From Bradyrhizobium sp. S69 (GTDB lineage Bacteria > Pseudomonadota > Alphaproteobacteria > Rhizobiales > Xanthobacteraceae), in contig NZ_LMUK01000046.1 in NCBI RefSeq assembly GCF_009766005.1, positions 62,001-126,000 on the forward strand: DNA of 64,000 nucleotides, read 5' to 3'. The notes under the pieces are model-generated. The model was given only the letters and a program-made list of their open reading frames with translations, did no database searches and was not told the DNA's origin. Position 1 is the first letter of the stretch. Every line of letters begins with the position of its first letter. Position numbers and translations under genes: made by a program. Positions 53,320 to 62,495 of the stretch are shown here, piece after piece.

Positions 53320-54513
53320 TTGTCAACTCGCATCCAACTTGTCGCCGGCTCGCTGGTCGGCGTCGCGCTCTCGGTACTCCCGATCACCGGCGCCATTGCG
53401 GCCGACACCACGATAAAACTCGGCAATACCGCGCCCTATAGTGGCCCGGCGTCGGCTTACGGCACGGTGGCGCGCGCGGAAGCCGCCTATTTCCAGATGA
53501 TCAACGATCAAGGCGGCATCAACGGCCGCAAAATCGACTTCCAGACCCTGGACGACGGCTATTCGGCGCCCAAGACCGTCGAGCAGACCCGCAAGCTGGT
53601 CGAGCAGGATGAAGTGCTGGCGATGTTCAGCTCGGTCGGCACCGCGCCCAACATCTCCGTGCAGAAATATCTCAACGGCAAGCACGTGCCGCAAATCTTC
53701 GTCTCGTCGGGTGCTACCCGCTGGAACGACCCGAAGCAGTTTCCATGGACGGTGGGCTTCAATCCGACGTACGAACTGGAAGGCCGGCTCTACGCGCAAT
53801 ATGTCCTGAAGACCAAGCCGGACGCCAAGATCGCGGTGATCACGCCCAACGAGGATGCCGGCAAGGATTATCTGCGCGGCTTCAAGGCGGGCTTGGGTGA
53901 GCGCGTCAACCAGCTGGTGTCGGAGACGACCTACCAGACCGCCGACCCGACCATCGACTCGCAGATGGTCACGATGCGCGAGTCCGGCGCCGATGTTTTC
54001 TTCGCGGAAGCGACGCCGAAATTCGCCGCGCAGGCGATCCGGAAAGCCGCCGAGATGGGCTGGAAGCCGCTGATCATCCTGCCGACGGTTTCCAACTCGG
54101 TTTCCGCGGTGCTGGAGCCCGCGGGGCTGCAAAACACCGTCGGCGTGGTGACCGGGCTTTATCTGAAGGATCCCAACGATGCGCGCTGGGCCGCCGATCC
54201 CGGGGTCAAGGATTTCCTGGCCTGGATGAAGAAGTACCAGCCCAACGCCAGCACCGGCGATCTCTTCAATGCGCAGGGCTATACCGTCGCGCAGGTCATG
54301 GTGGAGGTGCTGAAGAACTGCAAGGACGACGTCAGCCGCGAGAACATCATCAAGCAGTCGACCACCTTGAATAGTCTGGCGCTGCCGCTGCTGTTGCCTG
54401 GGATCAAGGTCCAGAACGACCCCAGCGACGTCACGCCGATCCGGCAAATTCAGATGGCGCGATTTGACGGCAAGACCTGGGCGCTGTTCGGGGACATTCT
54501 CGGCGACAAGTAG
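53320..54513 (+). CDS. branched-chain-amino-acid-type ABC substrate-binding protein
   Basis: A 397-residue periplasmic binding protein of the LivJ/LivK (Peripla_BP_6) family. Signal peptide (VAGSLVGVALSVLPITGAIA, cut before ADTTIK), then IKLGNTAPYSGPASAYGTVA, FQMINDQGGINGRKI, VSSGATRWNDPKQFPWTVGF and ITPNEDAGKDYLRGFKAGL. TTG start with AAGGA upstream. No permease or ATPase genes are adjacent, so it is an orphan component; the ligand could be an amino acid, an amide or an aromatic acid. Confidence 0.85.
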   Translation: MSTRIQLVAGSLVGVALSVLPITGAIAADTTIKLGNTAPYSGPASAYGTVARAEAAYFQMINDQGGINGRKIDFQTLDDGYSAPKTVEQTRKLVEQDEVLAMFSSVGTAPNISVQKYLNGKHVPQIFVSSGATRWNDPKQFPWTVGFNPTYELEGRLYAQYVLKTKPDAKIAVITPNEDAGKDYLRGFKAGLGERVNQLVSETTYQTADPTIDSQMVTMRESGADVFFAEATPKFAAQAIRKAAEMGWKPLIILPTVSNSVSAVLEPAGLQNTVGVVTGLYLKDPNDARWAADPGVKDFLAWMKKYQPNASTGDLFNAQGYTVAQVMVEVLKNCKDDVSRENIIKQSTTLNSLALPLLLPGIKVQNDPSDVTPIRQIQMARFDGKTWALFGDILGDK

Positions 54514-54531
54514 GGCGAGAGCAAAGCCAAG

Positions 54532-54613
54532 CGTCATTGCGAGCGCAAGCGAAGCAATCCAGAGCCGCAAGCAAGGCTGGATTGCTTCGTCGCAAGAGCT
54601 CCTCGCAATGACG
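54532..54613. repeat. family E palindromic repeat, copy 2
   Basis: CGTCATTGCGAG (54532-54543) pairs with CTCGCAATGACG (54602-54613), with inner GCAATCCAGAGCC/GGCTGGATTGC pairing; same family as 15955-16042. Lies between convergent genes. Confidence 0.8.
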
Positions 54614-54630
54614 AAGAGGCGATCTTAGCC

Positions 54631-55686
54631 TCAGCGCAAACTGGCGTTGATCTTTTCCAGCGCGTTGTTGCCGGGGCACAGCGTTTTTTCGCCGAGCTGG
54701 TTGAGCGGCGTGTCGACCGTGTTGAGATGGCTGTGCAGGTCTTCCGAGTCCGGGTCGACATAGAGCAGACCGGTAACGATCTGGCCCTTGGCGGCGTGCT
54801 TTTGCAGGAAGGTCATCGCGCCCAGCCGATCATGCGGATCGTAGTCGGCGTCGAGCTTGCGCAGCGCCAGTCGGGTGCCGTCGTGCTGCTCGACCACCTG
54901 CACGGTACCCGGCGCGTAATCGACCGTGATCGGGTCGCGGCCGGTGATGACGTCGAGGCGATTGACCGCGTCATTGTGCTCGCGGACATAATCAAAGCTC
55001 TTGGTCGAGCCGGCGTGGTTGTTGAAGGCGACGCAGGGGCTGACCACGTCGATGAAGGCCGCGCCCTTGTGCTGGATCGCGGCTGCGATCAGCGGCACCA
55101 GCTGGGTCTTGTCGCCGGAGAAGCTGCGCGCCACGAAGCTCGCGCCCAACTGCAACGCGATCGCCACCAGGTCGATCGCGTTATCGGTGTTCGTCACGCC
55201 CTTCTTGGACTTCGAGCCGCGGTCGGCGGTAGCCGAGAACTGCCCCTTGGTGAGGCCGTAAACCCCGTTGTTCTCGACGATATAGGTCATGTTGACGGCG
55301 CGCCGGATCGAATGCGCGAACTGGCCGAAGCCGATCGAGGCACTATCGCCGTCGCCGGAGACGCCGAGATAAATCAGGTCGCGGTTGGCGAGGTTGGCGC
55401 CGGTCAACACCGACGGCATCCGGCCATGCACCGAATTGAAGCCGTGGGAATTGCCGAGGAAATAATCCGGCGTCTTCGACGAGCAGCCGATCCCGGAAAT
55501 TTTCGCGACGCGATGCGGCTCGATCGACAGTTCGTAGCAGGCTTCGATGATCGAGGCGGTGATCGAGTCGTGGCCGCAACCGGCGCACAGCGTCGAGATC
55601 TTGCCTTCGTAATCCCGGTGGGTATAGCCGAGATCGTTCTTCGGCAGCCCGGGATGCTGGAATTTCGGTTTGGCGATATAGGTCAT
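54631..55686 (-). CDS. korB: 2-oxoacid:ferredoxin oxidoreductase, beta subunit
   Basis: A 351-residue thiamine-diphosphate subunit. STLCAGCGHDSITASIIEAC carries iron-sulfur cysteines, ISGIGCSSKTPDYFLG follows, and the ThDP/Mg site is GVSGDGDSASIGFGQ...VENNGVYGLTKGQFS. It overlaps the alpha subunit stop by ATGA. With KorA it decarboxylates a 2-oxoacid, most likely 2-oxoglutarate, to the acyl-CoA while reducing ferredoxin; substrate assignment rests on family resemblance. Confidence 0.92.
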   Translation of the reverse strand: MTYIAKPKFQHPGLPKNDLGYTHRDYEGKISTLCAGCGHDSITASIIEACYELSIEPHRVAKISGIGCSSKTPDYFLGNSHGFNSVHGRMPSVLTGANLANRDLIYLGVSGDGDSASIGFGQFAHSIRRAVNMTYIVENNGVYGLTKGQFSATADRGSKSKKGVTNTDNAIDLVAIALQLGASFVARSFSGDKTQLVPLIAAAIQHKGAAFIDVVSPCVAFNNHAGSTKSFDYVREHNDAVNRLDVITGRDPITVDYAPGTVQVVEQHDGTRLALRKLDADYDPHDRLGAMTFLQKHAAKGQIVTGLLYVDPDSEDLHSHLNTVDTPLNQLGEKTLCPGNNALEKINASLR

Positions 55687-57530
55687 GACTTCACCTTGCG
55701 GAGCGGGGTCACCTTGAGCTGATCCTGGTGGTCGCCGATCGCACCCGCAATGAAGCGCGCGGTGATCGGCGAGCCGTCATAGTGCAGGATCGGCACCAGC
55801 CGGACCGGATCGATGCCGTTCTCGTTGACGATCAGCTGACGCAGCTGGGCGTCGCGATTCTGTTCGACCACATAGACAAAATCGTGATCGGCAATAAAGC
55901 TCGCGACGCTGGAATGGAACGGGAAGGCCCGGATACGAAGCCGATCGAGCTGATGGCCGCGCGCTTCCAGGATGCCGATCGCCTCGTCCATTGCCGGCGC
56001 GGTCGAGCCGAAATAGATCACGCCGTATTTGGTCGGCTTGGCGGCGTTGGCCTGCAACGGCCGCGGCACCATGTCCTGCGCGGTCTCGAACTTGCGCAGC
56101 AGCCGCTGCATGTTGTCGGCGTAGACCGAGCCTTCTTCGGAATAGCGCGCGTAACGGTCGCGCGAGGTGCCGCGGGTAAAGAACGAACCCTTGGTCGGGT
56201 GGGTGCCCGGATAGGTCCGGAACGGGATGCCGTCGCCGTCGACGTCGAGGTAGCGGCCGAAGTCGCGGCCGTCTTCCAGCATTTCCGCGGTCATCACCTT
56301 GCCGCGGTCATATTGCCTGGCGTCGTCCCATTTCAGTGGCCGGCACAGCCGGTGGTTCATGCCGATATCGAGATCGAGCATCAGGAAGATCGTGGTTTGC
56401 AGTCGTTCGGCGAGATCGAACGCGTGGGCCGCGAACTCGAAGGCTTCGGCCGGGTCTTCCGGAAACAGCAGCACATGCTTGGTGTCGCCATGCGAGGCAT
56501 AGGCGCAGGCGATGATGTCGCATTGCTGAGTCCGCGTCGGCATGCCGGTCGAGGGGCCGGCGCGCTGCACGTTCATGATCACAGCGGGGATTTCGGCGAA
56601 ATATGACAGCCCGATGAACTCCGTCATCAGCGAGATGCCGGGACCGGAGGTCGCGGTAAAGGCGCGCGCGCCGTTCCATGAGGCGCCGATCACGATGCCG
56701 ATCGAGGCCAGTTCGTCCTCGCCCTGCACGATGGCGTAGTTCGCCTTGCCGGTTTCGCCATCGTGCCGCAGCTTCTTGCAGTGGGTGGTGAAGGCATCGG
56801 CCAGCGACGAGGACGGTGTGATCGGATACCAGGCGCACACGGTGGCGCCGCCATAGACCGCGCCGAGTGCGGCGGCGCTGTTGCCTTCCACGAAAATGCG
56901 GTCGCCGACCTTGTCGGATTTCTTGACCCGCAAGCCAATCGGGCATTTCAGGTTTTGCAGCGCCCAGTCGCGGCCGAGATGCAGCGCATGGACGTTCGAC
57001 GACAAGAGCTTTTCCTTGCCCTTGTACTGCTCGCCGATCAATTGCTCGACCAGCTTGGGATCCATATCGAGCAACGCGCACATCGCGCCGAGATAGATGA
57101 TGTTCTTGAACAGCTGACGCTGGCGCGGATCGGTATAGGTCGAGTTGGTGATCGCGGTCAGCGGCACGCCGATCACGGTAATATCGGCGCGGAACTTCGA
57201 GGTCGGCATCGGCTTGGTCGAATCGTAGAACAGGTAGCCGCCGGGCTCGATCGAGGCGACGTCCTTGTCCCAGGTCTGCGGGTTCATCGCCACCATCATG
57301 TCGATGCCGCCGCGGGCGCCGAGATGGCTGTCCTCGGTCACCCGCACCTCGTACCAGGTCGGCAGGCCCTGGATGTTGGAGGGGAACACGTTGCGCGGCG
57401 ATACCGGCACGCCGTGGCGCAGGATCGAGCGGGCGAACAGTTCGTTGGCGCTCGCCGAGCCCGAACCGTTGACGTTGGCGAAGCGGACGACGAAATCGTT
57501 TACGCTGCTGATCGGGCTTTGGACGGACAT
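55683..57530 (-). CDS. korA: 2-oxoacid:ferredoxin oxidoreductase, gamma-alpha fusion subunit
   Basis: A 615-residue subunit. The first 200 residues are the gamma domain (FANVNGSGSASANELFARSI, HLGARGGIDMMVAMNPQTW) and the rest the alpha domain (AWYPITPSSSLADAFTTHCK, ATSGPGISLMTEFIGLSYFA, VNVQRAGPSTGMPTRTQQ-like MNVQRAGPSTGMPTRTQQCD, YFGSTAPAMDEAI). The ATG at 57530 overlaps the end of the upstream flavoprotein gene by 31 bases in another frame. Fusion of gamma and alpha is usual for the two-subunit KorAB type. Confidence 0.92.
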   Translation of the reverse strand: MSVQSPISSVNDFVVRFANVNGSGSASANELFARSILRHGVPVSPRNVFPSNIQGLPTWYEVRVTEDSHLGARGGIDMMVAMNPQTWDKDVASIEPGGYLFYDSTKPMPTSKFRADITVIGVPLTAITNSTYTDPRQRQLFKNIIYLGAMCALLDMDPKLVEQLIGEQYKGKEKLLSSNVHALHLGRDWALQNLKCPIGLRVKKSDKVGDRIFVEGNSAAALGAVYGGATVCAWYPITPSSSLADAFTTHCKKLRHDGETGKANYAIVQGEDELASIGIVIGASWNGARAFTATSGPGISLMTEFIGLSYFAEIPAVIMNVQRAGPSTGMPTRTQQCDIIACAYASHGDTKHVLLFPEDPAEAFEFAAHAFDLAERLQTTIFLMLDLDIGMNHRLCRPLKWDDARQYDRGKVMTAEMLEDGRDFGRYLDVDGDGIPFRTYPGTHPTKGSFFTRGTSRDRYARYSEEGSVYADNMQRLLRKFETAQDMVPRPLQANAAKPTKYGVIYFGSTAPAMDEAIGILEARGHQLDRLRIRAFPFHSSVASFIADHDFVYVVEQNRDAQLRQLIVNENGIDPVRLVPILHYDGSPITARFIAGAIGDHQDQLKVTPLRKVKS

Positions 57531-59308
57531 GATGATCCCGCGTGAGTCATATCGATGAGGTATTTCTGCATGTCCCACGCGCCGGTGGGACAACGTTCGG
57601 CGCACAGGCCGCAATGGAGGCAGACGTCTTCGTCCTTCACCATCACCCGGCCGGTCTTGAGGCCGTCGGCGACATAGAGCGCCTGGTCGTGATGCGGCGA
57701 GGGCGCCTTCAGATGTTGCCGCAGGTCGGTTTCATCTTCGTTCGGCGTAAACGTGATGCAATCCATCGGGCAGATGTCGACGCAGGCGTCGCATTCGATG
57801 CACAGCGGTGCGGTGAACACGGTCTGGATGTCGCAGTTCAGGCAGCGCTGGGCCTCGCCTAGCGCGAGCTTGACGTCATAACCCAGTTCGACCTCGGTGC
57901 GGATGTCCTTGAGCGCGATCACCTTGTCGCGATGCGGCACCTTGTAGCGCTTGTCGCTGGAGATATCGTTGTCGTAGCTCCACTCGTGGATGCCCATCTT
58001 CTGCGACGAGATCTGCACCTCGGGCAGCGGCCGCTCGTTGATGTCTTCGCCGGACAACAGCTTGTGGATCGAGAGCGCGGCATCGTGGCCATGCGCCACC
58101 GCCCAGATGATGTTCTTGGGGCCGAACGCCGCATCGCCGCCAAAAAACACCTTTGCATTGGTCGAGCCCATGGTTTTCGGATCGACCTTGGGCATGTTCC
58201 ATTTGTCGAACTCGACGCCGCAGTCGCGCTCGATCCAGGGAAACGCGTTCTCCTGGCCGACCGCGACCAGCACGTCGTCGCAGTCGATGGTCTGGTCGCG
58301 CTCGCCCGAGGGCACCAGGTTGCGCTTGCCCTTGGCGTCGTATTCGGCCTTCACCTTCTGGAAGGTGACGCCGGTCAGCTTGCCGTTGTCGTGAACGAAC
58401 GCGACCGGGACCATGAAGTTGAGGATCGGAATATCCTCGTGAATGGCGTCTTCCTTTTCCCAAGGCGACGCCTTCATTTCCTCGAAGCCGGAACGCACGA
58501 TCACCTTGACGTCGTCGCCGCCGAGACGGCGCGCGGTGCGGCAGCAATCCATCGCGGTGTTGCCGCCGCCGAGCACGATCACGCGCTTGCCGATCTTGGT
58601 CGTGTGGCCGAACGACACGCTGGAGAGCCAGTCGATGCCGATATGGATGTTGGCGGCGGCTTCCTTGCCGCCGGGAAGCTCGAGTTCGCGGCCGCGCGGT
58701 GCGCCGGAGCCGACAAAGATCGCGTCGTAGTTTTCACCGAGCAGCTTCTTCAGGCTGTCGATGCGATGACTGCCTTTGAATTCGATGCCGAGATCGAGGA
58801 TGTAGCCGGTTTCCTCGTCGATCACCGAATCCGGCAGCCGGAATTTCGGAATCTGGCTCCGCATCATGCCGCCGGCCTTGGGGTCGGAATCGAACACGGT
58901 GCAGTGATAGCCGAGCGGCGCAAGATCGCGGGCGACCGCGAGGGAGGCGGGACCGCCGCCGACGATCGCGACACGCTTGCCGTTCTTGGCCGCCAGTTTC
59001 GGCATCTGGTCCTTGACGTCGTCCTTGAAGTCGGCGGCGACGCGTTTCAAGCGGCAGATCGCGACCGGCGTTTCCTCGACGCGGCCGCGGCGGCACGCCG
59101 GCTCGCACGGACGATCGCAGGTGCGCCCGAGGATTCCCGGAAACACGTTGGATCTCCAATTGATCATGTAGGCGTCGCTGTAACGCCCCTCAGCAATCAA
59201 CCGGATATATTCGGGAACGGGGGTGTGTGCGGGACAGGCCCATTGGCAATCGACCACTTTATGGAAGTAGTCGGGCGCCGAGATATCAGTCGGTTTCATT
59301 CCTACCAT
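57500..59308 (-). CDS. GltD-like NAD(P)/FAD oxidoreductase with C-terminal ferredoxin domain
   Basis: A 602-residue flavoprotein. N-terminal cysteine cluster (CQWACPAHTPV, GRTCDRPCEPACRRG) as in the small subunit of glutamate synthase; FAD motif VAIVGGGPASLAVARDLA (about 111-128); NAD(P) motif VIVLGGGNTAMDCCRTARR (about 243-261); a C-terminal 2x[4Fe-4S] ferredoxin module (CIECDACVDICPMDCI and CLHCGLCAERCPTG). No glutamate-synthase large subunit is nearby; instead korA and korB follow in the same operon. This suggests that it passes electrons between the KorAB-reduced ferredoxin pool and NAD(P). An ATG at 59299 is an alternative start. Confidence 0.88.
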   Translation of the reverse strand: MVGMKPTDISAPDYFHKVVDCQWACPAHTPVPEYIRLIAEGRYSDAYMINWRSNVFPGILGRTCDRPCEPACRRGRVEETPVAICRLKRVAADFKDDVKDQMPKLAAKNGKRVAIVGGGPASLAVARDLAPLGYHCTVFDSDPKAGGMMRSQIPKFRLPDSVIDEETGYILDLGIEFKGSHRIDSLKKLLGENYDAIFVGSGAPRGRELELPGGKEAAANIHIGIDWLSSVSFGHTTKIGKRVIVLGGGNTAMDCCRTARRLGGDDVKVIVRSGFEEMKASPWEKEDAIHEDIPILNFMVPVAFVHDNGKLTGVTFQKVKAEYDAKGKRNLVPSGERDQTIDCDDVLVAVGQENAFPWIERDCGVEFDKWNMPKVDPKTMGSTNAKVFFGGDAAFGPKNIIWAVAHGHDAALSIHKLLSGEDINERPLPEVQISSQKMGIHEWSYDNDISSDKRYKVPHRDKVIALKDIRTEVELGYDVKLALGEAQRCLNCDIQTVFTAPLCIECDACVDICPMDCITFTPNEDETDLRQHLKAPSPHHDQALYVADGLKTGRVMVKDEDVCLHCGLCAERCPTGAWDMQKYLIDMTHAGSSCPSKARSAA

Positions 59309-59591
59309 GTCCGCGCGGAACTCGAACTGCGCAGCCTTGCTTTTTCCGTCGGACGCTCAATCGGCGTCCTTGTGGTTTTCGAATGGGATCATAGGCTTAT
59401 CTTATTAGAGCCATTCCATATGATGCACAAAGGCAATTTTGCGCGATCTTTAGTTTTCCGCGATCACAACACGGTTTTGCGGCAGTGCAGCATCAGCAAG
59501 GCGGAGCGCAGTTGATGCAGAGGTTCGGACTTCGAATGCGACAGGACTGCATGTCGCGCGGACGTGCATACACACGGCAAGGATGACGCAT
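59309..59591. other. 283-bp region between the kor operon and chrA
   Basis: Comparatively AT-rich near 59390-59440 and presumably holds the promoter of the minus-strand kor operon. I see no gene with a ribosome site, no FNR-type palindrome and no clear terminator for chrA. Confidence 0.35.
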
Positions 59592-60794
59592 TCAAATCAG
59601 TCGCAGGCCAGCTCCGGCTGTGGCCAGCAGCACAACGACGATCCACGGAGCCAATTTCCAGACAGTCAGCAGCAGGAACCCTGTCAGGGCCACTGCAAAA
59701 TCACGTGGTGTAAGCACGGCGCTGGTCCAGACCGGACTGTAAAGCGCGGCGCCGAGGATGCCCACGACAGCGGCATTGGTGCCGCGCATGGCGGCCTGGG
59801 CCGTGGAGCGCAGGCGCAGCATGTCCCAAAACGGCAGCATGCCGTACACCAGCAACAGTCCCGGCAAAGATAATGCGACCAATGCGATCGTCGCACCAGC
59901 GAGACCGTTGGGTGGCGGCCCCATGACCGCGCCGAGATAGGCCGCAAAGGTGAAGAGTGGTCCGGGCATCGCTTGCGCCACGCCATAGCCTGCGAGGAAA
60001 TCCGCGTTGCTGACCCAGCCCGGCGTCACTGTTTCCGCCTGCAACAGCGGCAACACGACATGTCCGCCGCCAAACACCAATGAACCAGAGCGATAAAACG
60101 CGTCGAACAGGGCAAAGCCCTGAGAACCGGTCCTTGCCGTCAGCAGCGGAGTGATCACCAACAGGATTGCAAACAGCGCAAGCGCCACCATCCCGGCTCG
60201 ACGCGATACCGAAAGGCTGAGGTGTCCGGTGGGTGCAGGACCATCCGTCCGACACAGCCTCAGTCCGGCCATTGCCCCCATCACGATCGCGCTGATCTGG
60301 CCGACCGATCCGCCGACAAAGACGACGATGGCCACGGCTACAAGCGCGATGGCGACGCGTTCGCGATCCGGCGTCAGGCTGTTCGCCATGCCCCAGATCG
60401 CCTGCGCGACCACGGCGACGGCGACCAGCTTCAGGCCGTGCAGAATGCCCTCGGCGACCGGGCCGGTGAGGGCGGTTGCGCCGAGTGCGAAAGCAAACAG
60501 GATGATGGCGGACGGCATGGTGAAGGCAAACCATGCTGCCAGCCCGCCGAGTAGGCCGTTGCCGCGCAGGATACCGAGCGTGAAGCCGACCTGGCTGGAG
60601 GCCGGCCCTGGCAAGAACTGGCAGAGCGCCACGACGTCGGCATAGCTGCTCTCGTTCAGCCATTTTCGCTGTTCGACAAATTCAGCTCTGAAGTAACCGA
60701 GGTGTGCGATCGGCCCGCCGAACGACGTAAGCCCCAGTTTCAGGAAGGCCGCGAAGACTTCGGCAACGCGGCCTACCGATTTTTCGTCATTCAT
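59592..60794 (-). CDS. chrA: chromate transporter ChrA (long, two-domain CHR family)
   Basis: A 400-residue inner-membrane protein with two homologous CHR halves. N-terminal half: FLKLGLTSFGGPIAHLGYFR, CQFLPGPASSQVGFTLGILR; C-terminal half: RSGSLVFGGGHVVLPLL and GVAQAMPGPLFTFAAYLG. The FGGP and PGP motifs mark the CHR family, which exports chromate or related oxyanions. It is 22 bp downstream of the DUF4286-like gene on the same strand. No chromate regulator gene (chrB) is adjacent. Confidence 0.92.
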   Translation of the reverse strand: MNDEKSVGRVAEVFAAFLKLGLTSFGGPIAHLGYFRAEFVEQRKWLNESSYADVVALCQFLPGPASSQVGFTLGILRGNGLLGGLAAWFAFTMPSAIILFAFALGATALTGPVAEGILHGLKLVAVAVVAQAIWGMANSLTPDRERVAIALVAVAIVVFVGGSVGQISAIVMGAMAGLRLCRTDGPAPTGHLSLSVSRRAGMVALALFAILLVITPLLTARTGSQGFALFDAFYRSGSLVFGGGHVVLPLLQAETVTPGWVSNADFLAGYGVAQAMPGPLFTFAAYLGAVMGPPPNGLAGATIALVALSLPGLLLVYGMLPFWDMLRLRSTAQAAMRGTNAAVVGILGAALYSPVWTSAVLTPRDFAVALTGFLLLTVWKLAPWIVVVLLATAGAGLRLI

Positions 60795-60816
60795 GGCATC
60801 GGGCCTCGGTCCTGCC

Positions 60817-61482
60817 CTAGCCGATGTCGCTCTTCGCCAGATCCCACATCAGGCGATAGACGCCGCTCGAGATCACCGCGGATTTCAGCGCGGGTGCCGC
60901 GCCAAACGTGGCAATGGTGCCTTCGATCGCCGCGACGTCGGTGCCGTCGATCAGCACAAACCAGTCGCCGGCGCCCGGATCGGAATCGGACGCGTTGCCG
61001 GTGAGCGGTTTTGAAAGTTTTGGGTCGTTCTCCATCAGGTGCATGGAGATGATGCCGTCGCGATCTTTCGGATTGAGCTGATCGTGCAACACTGTGCGCA
61101 ACGCATCCTTGGCCGCAGCCTCAGGACGCAGGCGGATGAGGCCGAGCGCCGCGCCACGGCCGGTGCCGCGGCTGATGGTGATGCGCGCCACGGCGCGGAT
61201 CATGTTTCTGAAACGGCCGATATTGGCTTTCGACCAGGCGGTCTGGTTGGCCAACGCCGCGCGATAGGACGGGCTGTCGAGAACCTCGAACGTCGCGGTG
61301 GAATACAGGCCGAGATATTTCGGCTTGGCGTGATGGGCGACGTAGCGCCGCGCCTCGAGAAAACCGGGTATCGCGACCCGCTCTTCGAGATGTTCGCGAT
61401 CGTACCATCGGTTGAATTCGGCTTCATCCGACGCCTCGATATCCATCGACGTCAGCAGCATACCTTTTCCGGCCATCGGCAT
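60817..61482 (-). CDS. DUF4286/EthD-like alpha-beta barrel protein
   Basis: A 221-residue cytoplasmic protein. The N-terminal half reads GMLLTSMDIEASDEAEFNRW then YDREHLEERVAIPGFLEARR, a pattern of dimeric alpha/beta-barrel proteins (DUF4286/EthD-like), and the second half (GRGAALGLIRLRPEAAAKDA to MWDLAKSD) looks like a second copy of the fold. No catalytic residue can be named. It lies between pip and chrA with gaps of about 23 bases. Role unknown. Confidence 0.65.
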   Translation of the reverse strand: MPMAGKGMLLTSMDIEASDEAEFNRWYDREHLEERVAIPGFLEARRYVAHHAKPKYLGLYSTATFEVLDSPSYRAALANQTAWSKANIGRFRNMIRAVARITISRGTGRGAALGLIRLRPEAAAKDALRTVLHDQLNPKDRDGIISMHLMENDPKLSKPLTGNASDSDPGAGDWFVLIDGTDVAAIEGTIATFGAAPALKSAVISSGVYRLMWDLAKSDIG

Positions 61483-61505
61483 TTTCGCAAATCCTTATAT
61501 CTTGC

Positions 61506-62495
61506 TTATCCCGCAATCCTGGATGCCATATCCGCGATGGCCTTCATCACGGCGTCGCGGATTCCGGGATCGTACAGCGAATGGCCGGCGCCGCCGACGA
61601 TGCGGACTTCCGCGCGTGGCCATCTTGCCGCCAGCGCATACGACGTTGCCGGCGGGCACAACAGGTCATAGCGGCCCTGTACGATGATGCCGTGAATGTT
61701 GGCGAGCCGGCCGGCCTCGTTCATCAACTGGTCGGGCTTCATGAAGCAATCGTTCCGGAAGTAATGCGCTTCCATGAACGGCGTCGCCGGCAAATTGCCC
61801 GATGAATTCAGCGCGGCGCGGTCGAGCCGCTCGCGTGATGGTGCATGTTCGGACAAGATCCGCTCGGTCTCGCCCCAGGCGCGCGCGGCGGGGGCGTGCA
61901 CGGCGGCATCGGGATCGAGGATGCGCCGGTAATACGCTTCGATCGGCTGCGCGCGTTCTTCTGTCGGCAAGGCGCTGACGAAATCATCGTAGAGGCCGGG
62001 ATAGAGCCGCGGCAGCGCGTTGTAGAACGCGCCTTCCAGCTCAGTACGGGTGCCGAGGAACGTCGCGCGCAGCACGATGCCGCTGACGCGCTCCGAATGG
62101 GCTTGCGCGTAGGCCAGCGCCAATGTCGCGCCCCAGGAGCCGCCGACCACCATCCAGCGCTCGAAGCCGAATTTCTCCCGGATCTTCTCCATGTCCGCGA
62201 TCAGATGCGGCGTCGTGTTATGGTCGCGGCCGCCCTTGGGACGGCTGCGGCCGGCGCCGCGCTGGTCGAACAGCACGGCATGAAAGCGCTCCGGATCGAA
62301 CAGCCGCCGGTGATCGGGCTGGCAACCGCTGCCGGGGCCGCCATGCAGGTACACGGCCGGAACGCCGCCGGCGCGGCCGACGCTTTCGACATAGATCTCG
62401 TGGCCGTCACCGACCGCCAGTTGTTCCGAGGTCAGCGGCGCGAACGGATCGGAGCGGTGGCGCGATGATGTACCGGCGTCGGCGTCAGGCGCCAT
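61506..62495 (-). CDS. pip: proline iminopeptidase (S33 family)
   Basis: A 329-residue alpha/beta-hydrolase that removes N-terminal proline from peptides. Oxyanion motif HGGPGSGCQPDHRRLFDPER, DQRGAGRSRPKG, nucleophile VVGGSWGATLALAYA (Ser120), acid region VQGRYDLLCPP, and His in GGAGHSLYDPGI. The ATG at 62495 overlaps the pqqE stop by 11 bases, which fits translational coupling. Peptidase genes are common companions of pqq loci in proteobacteria, but a role in PQQ precursor processing is not shown. Confidence 0.9.
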   Translation of the reverse strand: MAPDADAGTSSRHRSDPFAPLTSEQLAVGDGHEIYVESVGRAGGVPAVYLHGGPGSGCQPDHRRLFDPERFHAVLFDQRGAGRSRPKGGRDHNTTPHLIADMEKIREKFGFERWMVVGGSWGATLALAYAQAHSERVSGIVLRATFLGTRTELEGAFYNALPRLYPGLYDDFVSALPTEERAQPIEAYYRRILDPDAAVHAPAARAWGETERILSEHAPSRERLDRAALNSSGNLPATPFMEAHYFRNDCFMKPDQLMNEAGRLANIHGIIVQGRYDLLCPPATSYALAARWPRAEVRIVGGAGHSLYDPGIRDAVMKAIADMASRIAG

